Source: Selaginella moellendorffii
Lineage: Eukaryota > Streptophyta > Lycopodiopsida > Selaginellales > Selaginellaceae
NCBI RefSeq assembly: GCF_000143415.4
Contig: NW_003314345.1
Location: 188,083-252,082 of the forward strand
Direction of reading: 5' to 3'
DNA length: 64,000 bases
Below, piece by piece: positions 58,901-64,000 of this stretch. Position numbers and translations under genes: made by a program. Position 1 is the stretch's first letter. Every line of letters begins with the position of its first letter. The notes under the pieces were generated by a model. It saw only the letters and a list, made by a program, of their open reading frames with translations, searched no databases and was not told the origin of the DNA.

Positions 58901-59334
58901 GAAATAACTAAACCAATGAAAGGAAAAGAACCACCATAGGTGGTCGATCAAGTCTTTATGTCAGAGAAGCTATGTGCCTTAGAGGATGGAGAAGGCATAG
59001 TGAGCCTTCAGTGTCATACCATTGATGAATATTGGCTAAATGCTAAGGATGGAAACGGTAATACATGTTAGTGTTACTTTATAAAAATGGTTTACCGTTC
59101 GATGAGGACATCGAACTTCGTCTATGGGTGGTGGAGTTGTGAGACACAAAATCCCTAGGCCCCAAAGTGGAGACAAAAGGGTGCCATGTGGTAGTGGCCA
59201 AAGTGAAAGCCAAACGAACGTAACACGTTTGGACTAAAATCTCTGACTTGAAAGGTCGAGAGCGGGAGTGAAACTCCCAACAAAGTGCTCAAAGAACAAG
59301 CACAAAGCAAGCAATAAGTGAGTCTCTAGAAAAG
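55971..59334. mobile_element. Purine-rich internal retroelement sequence, unresolved
   Basis: G/A-rich plus strand with no legible pol motif. A plus frame at 58282-58614 (110 codons) overlaps a minus frame and is unrecognised. Related blocks near 57560, 57755 and 57930 (TGCACCG.CA, GCCAAG.G.GGGATGCC) suggest old internal duplication. A T-arm-like GGTTCGAGTCC lies at 57626. Confidence 0.35.
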
Positions 59335-59467
59335 GAGTCCGAGATGGACCTGAGATGGAGTCCAAGATGGAGTCCGAGATGGACCCGAGATGGAGTCCGA
59401 GATGGACTTGAGATGGAGTCCGAGATGGACTTGAGATGGAGTCTGAGATGGAGTCTGAGATGGAGTC
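59335..59467. repeat. GAGATGGAGTCC minisatellite, left block
   Basis: Eleven or so 12-bp units made of GAG/GAC-ATG/TCC hexamers, with variants GACCTG and GACCCG. Interrupted at 59467 by a solo LTR and resumed at 60598. Confidence 0.92.
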
Positions 59468-60597
59468 TGTCACGAATGTGACTTCGGGTATCGAAAGTTA
59501 CCTGTCGACCAGTCCTTACGGACACTCTTACCTTACTGCCACGATGGCAGGAGGTCGATATTGCTGGACCCTTTATCAGTCCCTTTGGTGCTAGTGGAGT
59601 TAACTGGGCATTTCGAGTGTACTTAGACCGGACGAACATAAGGACGGAATTCCTACGTGTTATTAGCTAAGCATACTTAGCCCGGTAAGGAGTTCCCGTC
59701 TCGTTTTGTCTTGCACTTGCTAGTGACAAGAACCCTCGCATATTGAGATTGGTCCCTCAATATTGCTACATGATAGCTTACCGTGTTTGCCAAACACCCT
59801 CGCTATCATGCCCTTTGTGTTAGTCTCATTTCGGTCCCAAATGCTATTTATGGAAAGTGTCCTGATTTGCTCATTTGGCATATCTACAGAATGTAGAGAT
59901 CGTTCTGAACACAATGGTGTTCGTCCCGTGTCCAAATTTGCAATCTAGGGACATTCCATATTTAGTAAGTTTCGAGCTTGTCCTAAAGACTAACTCCTGA
60001 TACTAAGGGAGGCTTGGGGTGAAAGCCCAAAGCGTGTGTTCTTCAAGGGGGGGGGGGCTATAAGGGGTTCTAAATGTATAGTAGGGATAGTGGGTAGGTC
60101 GGGCATGGCCGACCAACTTGAGGCATAGTCTAGCTCCCGCTTGTGTGCCTGTCCTTATTTTGCATCCGGCTTGGGTCTAAGCCCAAGTTCCATTCCATGC
60201 TAGTTGGTGGAGTACCCATATCCTTGCGTTAGGCCACCGGTATGCCGAAATAGCACCAGACTCTGTTTGGCTCCGTTTTGCGTGCTGGTCCTGGCATTGG
60301 GATGCTGGTTGCTCCAGGACTGTTCCAAGTCGCTCTGGGCTCCTATCCCTTCGCTCATTGGGCTTTATGCTCGGGAGTTGCTCCGTGGTTCGGTTCCGTC
60401 ATTCCTTGGCTCCATGCTTGGGAGTTTGGCACCGTTCCTTCGTTCAGTGGCCCAAGGCCCTGAACCTCAGGTTCCTATGGACACGTGGCATGGACATGTG
60501 GCATATGACACGTGGCATCTGTCACGTGGCACAAAGAGGTTTAGAGGTCCTATGGTAAATCATCATAGGATAAAGGGTCAAAACCACGTGCGCTACA
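59468..60597 (+). mobile_element. Solo family-A LTR with 5-bp target duplication
   Basis: 1130 bp, TGTCACG...GCGCTACA. Flanked by GAGTC on both sides (59463-59467 and 60598-60602), as expected for a Ty3/gypsy-type insertion, although GAGTC also recurs in the host repeat. No internal region or second LTR remains, so it arose by LTR-LTR recombination. Confidence 0.85.
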
Positions 60598-60915
60598 GAG
60601 TCCGAGATGGAGTCCGAGATGGACCTGAGATGGAGTCCAAAATGGAGTCTGAGATGGAATCCGAGATGAAGTTCAAGATGGACCTGAGATGGAGTCCGAG
60701 ATGGAGTCTGAGATGGAATCCAAGATGGAGTCCGAGAAGGACCCGAGATGGAGTCTGAAGTTGAGATCGAGACCGAGACTAGGACCGAGACCGGGACCAA
60801 GACCGAGACCGGGACCAAGACCAAGACCGAGACCAAGATCGAGGCCAAGGCCGAGACCGAGCCCAAGCCCGAGTCTGAGTCCGAGTCCGAGTCTGAGTCC
60901 AAGTCTGAGAGGGTG
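60598..60915. repeat. Hexamer minisatellite, right block
   Basis: Continues the 12-bp repeat, then drifts to GAGACC/AAGACC and finally GAGTCC/GAGTCT hexamers. Because the period is a multiple of three and free of stops, several frames stay open on both strands; these frames are not genes. Confidence 0.92.
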
Positions 60916-60951
60916 AAAGCCCAAAGCGTTCATCTCCCAGACCCTAGGGGG

Positions 60952-61139
60952 TTTGGTGAGCTTCAAAAGTATAGTAGGGAGAGGACTCCAGTGGAGCCAG
61001 TTTGGCCAGGAAAGGCCAGTTTGTCCCAGGAAGGCTATACCCAGGTTTGGTGAACTCCAAAAATATAGTAGGGGGAGGACTCCAGTTGAGCCAATTTGGC
61101 CAGGAAAGGCTAGTTTGTCCCAGGAAAGCTATACCCAGG
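60952..61139. repeat. 94-bp tandem duplication
   Basis: 60952-61045 and 61046-61139 are direct copies with a few differences (GGACTCCAGTGGAGCC against GGACTCCAGTTGAGCC). They begin with a block like the TATAGTAGGGA region of the family-A LTR. Confidence 0.9.
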
Positions 61140-61149
61140 TGTTGGGTGA

Positions 61150-61805
61150 TAGGATAACCACTGGGAAGTCCAAAGCTAGAGTGAATACGGACCGACAAGT
61201 GGGGTAGCTTGGTGAAGTGTTCAAGAGCTAGCTCTAGTTCCCCCGGGAGATCGAATGGTCGATGCTCCCAGTCCAAGTGTGGGTGGCACTACCTACTTGG
61301 ATACCTAGCATAACTCAATGGAACCTCGCTCTAAGCCCATGGTTAAAGCACCCAAAGGTGGAAGGTGAGGAGAGTACCCATGAGGCTCGCGTAGGGCCAC
61401 GGTGTTCCGAAATGTTGTCCCAAAGGCCTAGACTGTGAAAAGGAAGAGGAGTAGTCGTCTGATGTAGTGATCAAGGATATAGTCGGGTGGTGAGGAAGTC
61501 CCAAAGGACCGTGGGACTTAGTGGTCGAGCCTGTGGGCCTCGATCCAGTGGCAGTGTTGGCGAATATGGCCATGGGCAGCAAAGGACTTGGTGGGGACCA
61601 GAAAAGGGATATTGAGGAAGGCTATTCCCCATATCTGTGGGCATCCTATGGATGCTAAGGAGTGGATCTGGGATGATCACTCATGGACGGATGGCTCAGT
61701 CTTTGGGAGACGAGACTGTGATGTAAGTGGTGTCAGACCACCAGTGTGACCAAAGTGACTGGGCATGGCCTTAGCGTAACGGGCTAATATGTCGATGGTA
61801 CCTTG
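61150..61805 (-). mobile_element. Family-B LTR interior, inverted
   Basis: Reverse-complement match to the central part of family B (compare 47740-48130 and 34640-34800): CTAGCTCTAG, CGGTGTTAGC-type and CATATTAGC-type blocks in reverse order. It ends directly against the RT fragment. Confidence 0.65.
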
Positions 61806-61807
61806 GA

Positions 61808-62028
61808 GACAAGTTGGTGGATAAAGGGTATGTTAGGTTAATCAAGTTGTTATATGGGGCACTAATGTTATTTGTGAAAAAGAAAGATGGACCTATACGC
61901 ATGTGTATAGACTACCGGTTACTAAACAAGTATATAGAAAAGAACAAATACCCTTTACCAAGGATTGAAGACTTGTTCGATAGGATGGGAAAGGCAAAAT
62001 ACTTCTCGAGGATTGACCTAAGGTCATG
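61808..62028 (+). mobile_element. Ty3/gypsy reverse-transcriptase N-terminal fragment
   Basis: Encodes VDKGYVRL, then [48 protein letters not shown] motifs 1-3 up to just before the GYHQI segment. The catalytic YxDD is not present; homology stops at 62028 and a family-B LTR starts at 62090. Confidence 0.88.
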
Positions 62029-62089
62029 GAGAAAGAGGAAAAAGGCAAGCTCAGAAGTTCAAGCTTAGGAATACAAATTTGAGAGGTTC

Positions 62090-62282
62090 TGTAAGTGACT
62101 AAATTTTCCAATCTACTTTAGTCACTTAACCACACCTTTCACCACTTGGAGGAGTCCCACTCACAACCTCTGTAAATCCTAGTTTGGACTTAGGGACTTG
62201 CTAGCCCCAAAGATGGCATCCATGCCATTCAACCATTGCACTTGGTCCAAGTGCTCCACATGTCCAATCTCATAACCGACAC
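62090..62282 (+). mobile_element. Family-B LTR, first ~190 bp
   Basis: TGTAAGTGACTAAATTTTCC onward matches 47535-47725 and 34018-34200; truncated at 62282. Confidence 0.75.
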
Positions 62283-62603
62283 CAGTTAGCACTTGAGCTC
62301 CTTGCGTTTCTTTTCGTTCAAACAATAGGGGGGACAAACCATAGCCTTAGCATCTTTGACCAGCTCAATTTTATATTTTATCAGTCATGAAGGGGGTAAC
62401 ACTAGCTCCTCCAGCATGGTATCTTGGAATTGGTCCAACACTTACTAGATCACTAAAGTTACTTCTTTTGTTCCCATCTTTTTATCACTCCTCACCGAGA
62501 ATAAGTATAAAAATGTTGCCTTGGTTCCTTTAGTGAGTTTTCCTCTTGTGAACATCAGGTTCAAATAGGAGTCGTTGGCCTTACATTGCCCTACCTTTAA
62601 ATC

Positions 62604-63400
62604 CTAAGCCTCCACCCTGGATTGTTCTCCCTGAGCATTTGCCAGTACCACAAGGTTTCTACCTTGTCCATGCAAGGCTACTACGAACTGATTGAACCAA
62701 TCCATCCCGAAGATTATATCAAATCCCGCTATGTCCAACACGGTGAAATCCATGTCTACTTTCCATGTCCCTACTTCGACTCTTGCTTGTTGAAGTACCT
62801 CATTGGTGCTTTGGCTACCTTGAACAATCCTTGGTTCCTCAGCCTCTACACTGTTAGTCCGGCTCACCGGACTATGTCTGCACCCACAAAATTATTTGAA
62901 GCACCCATGTCAATAAAGATCTTAACAAAGCTACCTTTGAGTTTCCCTTGGAGGGGTAGTAAATGTCGCGAACGACTCTTTAACAAGGTTGCTCATGTAA
63001 TGAGTAACTTTGAGCTAAGGACTGGATCATGTACCTCAATTTGGTTTTTATCCGACTTAATGGCCATATTGACTCTGACCTTCTTCAGGTAGGGACATTC
63101 CCTTGAAAAATGTCCCACTTCACCACAGTTGAAGTATATATTGTTTCCCATGCTACTAGTAGAGTTGACATGATTATCCATGAGTTTGTCCCTCTTTGCT
63201 TGACTCCCCCATGTACTTGCTCTTTGGCCACCAGATCTGCCTTATTGAAACTCTAAGGACTCGTTTTTAGAAAAACTCTTCTTGAATTTTCCTTTGCCAT
63301 ATGTTTCCCTTGGTTTGGCCCCTTTGCTAAATGTAGACCCTGACTCCATTATGTTCGCCTTTCACATGTTATCATTGAAATGTGTAAGGAACCAACTCGC
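62604..63400 (-). mobile_element. Ty3/gypsy gag end and aspartic protease fragment
   Basis: On the minus strand, frame 62993-63181 has YFNCGEVGHFSREC, a CCHC knuckle in which the first Cys is Tyr. Then GSFVKIFIDMGASNNFVGADIV with the retropepsin active site DMGAS (62897-62911), and frame 62604-62867 with DFTVLDIAGFDIIFGMDWF, the second protease landmark. Stops separate the pieces. Oriented opposite to the RT fragment 600 bp away. Confidence 0.82.
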
Positions 63401-63466
63401 CAAGGTGTCGTAGGCTAAAGGAACCCCAAAAGCATGACCAAAATGACAAAGAGTTCATCGGATGGG

Positions 63467-63571
63467 ACCAAGTCGAAGATTGAGTCCAAGACCGACTCGG
63501 AGACCGAGTTCAAGATAGAGTCTGGAATCGAGTTCGAGGCCGACTCGGGACCGAGTTCGAGACCGAGTTCG
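63467..63571. repeat. Second block of the hexamer minisatellite
   Basis: GAGTCC, GACTCG, GAGTTC hexamers as in 60598-60915, within the plus frame 63434-63649. Again bordered at once by a TGTAAG LTR-like start. Confidence 0.8.
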
Positions 63572-64000
63572 TGTAAGCCACAAATTTTTCCTTTCCAATT
63601 TGCCAGCTTACCTCGTCTATCCGTCCAACACTGCCTTGGCTTTTGCTAAGTCCCCTCGCCAAGGTTCTCGCCTATGGTACCAGCTCCTACTTGGTTTCAG
63701 CTACTCACTGCACGAGCAACGGGGCGTTAGCCATCCTTCCACGGATTCCCAAATCACTCCCAATCCCCCTCCCCGGGTTAGACTGGACTTAAGGTTCGGC
63801 TACACTCCCCGCAAGCACAAGCAGCCAAGCACACCAAGCTTCCAGGTTCCTAACATCCCTTGGTACCACAAGACTTGATCATGGGACCCTCTAAATCCCA
63901 AGTCTTGAGTGCAACACTTGCTTCGGGATGCCGGGGCGAAACACCGTGGCCTAACGGCCCGGTATGGGTACCTCTCGCCCCCCACTTCCATCCCGAAGGA
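63572..64000 (+). mobile_element. Diverged family-B-like LTR, cut by window end
   Basis: Starts TGTAAGCCACAAATTTTTCC and has family-B-like landmarks in order, including CGAAACACCGTGGCC near 63939. Weak similarity; not every block is shared. Confidence 0.4.

Noticed and set aside
51800-60597. Treating the two family-A LTRs as the pair of one element
   Set aside because: The first has a polypurine tract before it and no primer site after it; the second has its own target duplication; the sequence between is on the wrong strand.

Overview
The window looks like nuclear DNA of a lycophyte, most likely Selaginella (moellendorffii-type). This rests on plant-type genes (class III peroxidase, QUASIMODO-like methyltransferase, PLS-class PPR protein, plastid FolD), very short introns of about 50-120 bp, compact GC-rich gene islands between AT-rich decayed retrotransposons, and a plant tRNA-Asp(GUC). 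The species is inferred, not shown.

Layout. (1) 1-19381 is a large inverted duplication. Two arms of at least 4.15 kb, almost identical, face each other across an 11-kb AT-rich spacer (4166-15228) of LTR and LINE debris. Each arm carries an MpaB-type oxygenase gene, a tRNA-Asp gene on the opposite strand just beyond it, and rearranged remnants of further copies of the same pair. The left arm gene is open over 345 codons; the right arm gene has lost its C-terminus to a 2-nt deletion. The left arm runs off the window edge.

(2) 19.6-29.9 kb is a gene island: a 3-hydroxyisobutyrate dehydrogenase-like gene, a secreted class III peroxidase with a GC-AG intron, an unrecognised 402-residue protein (minus), an eight-exon QUA2/QUL-type putative pectin methyltransferase, an intronless PPR gene (minus) whose stop lies 29 bp from that of the methyltransferase, and a PPR fragment.

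(3) 29.9-38 kb is retrotransposon sequence: a TRIM-like element, gag remnants and LTRs of two families here called A and B. It also holds a broken Crinkler/kinase-like gene.

(4) 38.2-42.3 kb is a second island: a RAD5/HLTF-like helicase pseudogene, a truncated copy of the PPR gene from island 2, a five-exon FolD gene, and a six-exon VPS38/UVRAG-like gene in convergent arrangement.

(5) 42.3-64 kb is nested Ty3/gypsy-type debris with a solo LTR inside a hexamer-based minisatellite, a 57-bp coding tandem repeat, and RT and gag-protease fragments on opposite strands.

The genes do not form one pathway; they are independent housekeeping, wall and organelle genes. The most unusual feature is the inverted MpaB/tRNA-Asp duplication. 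All exon boundaries were read by eye from splice signals, reading frame and family conservation; none has transcript support here.
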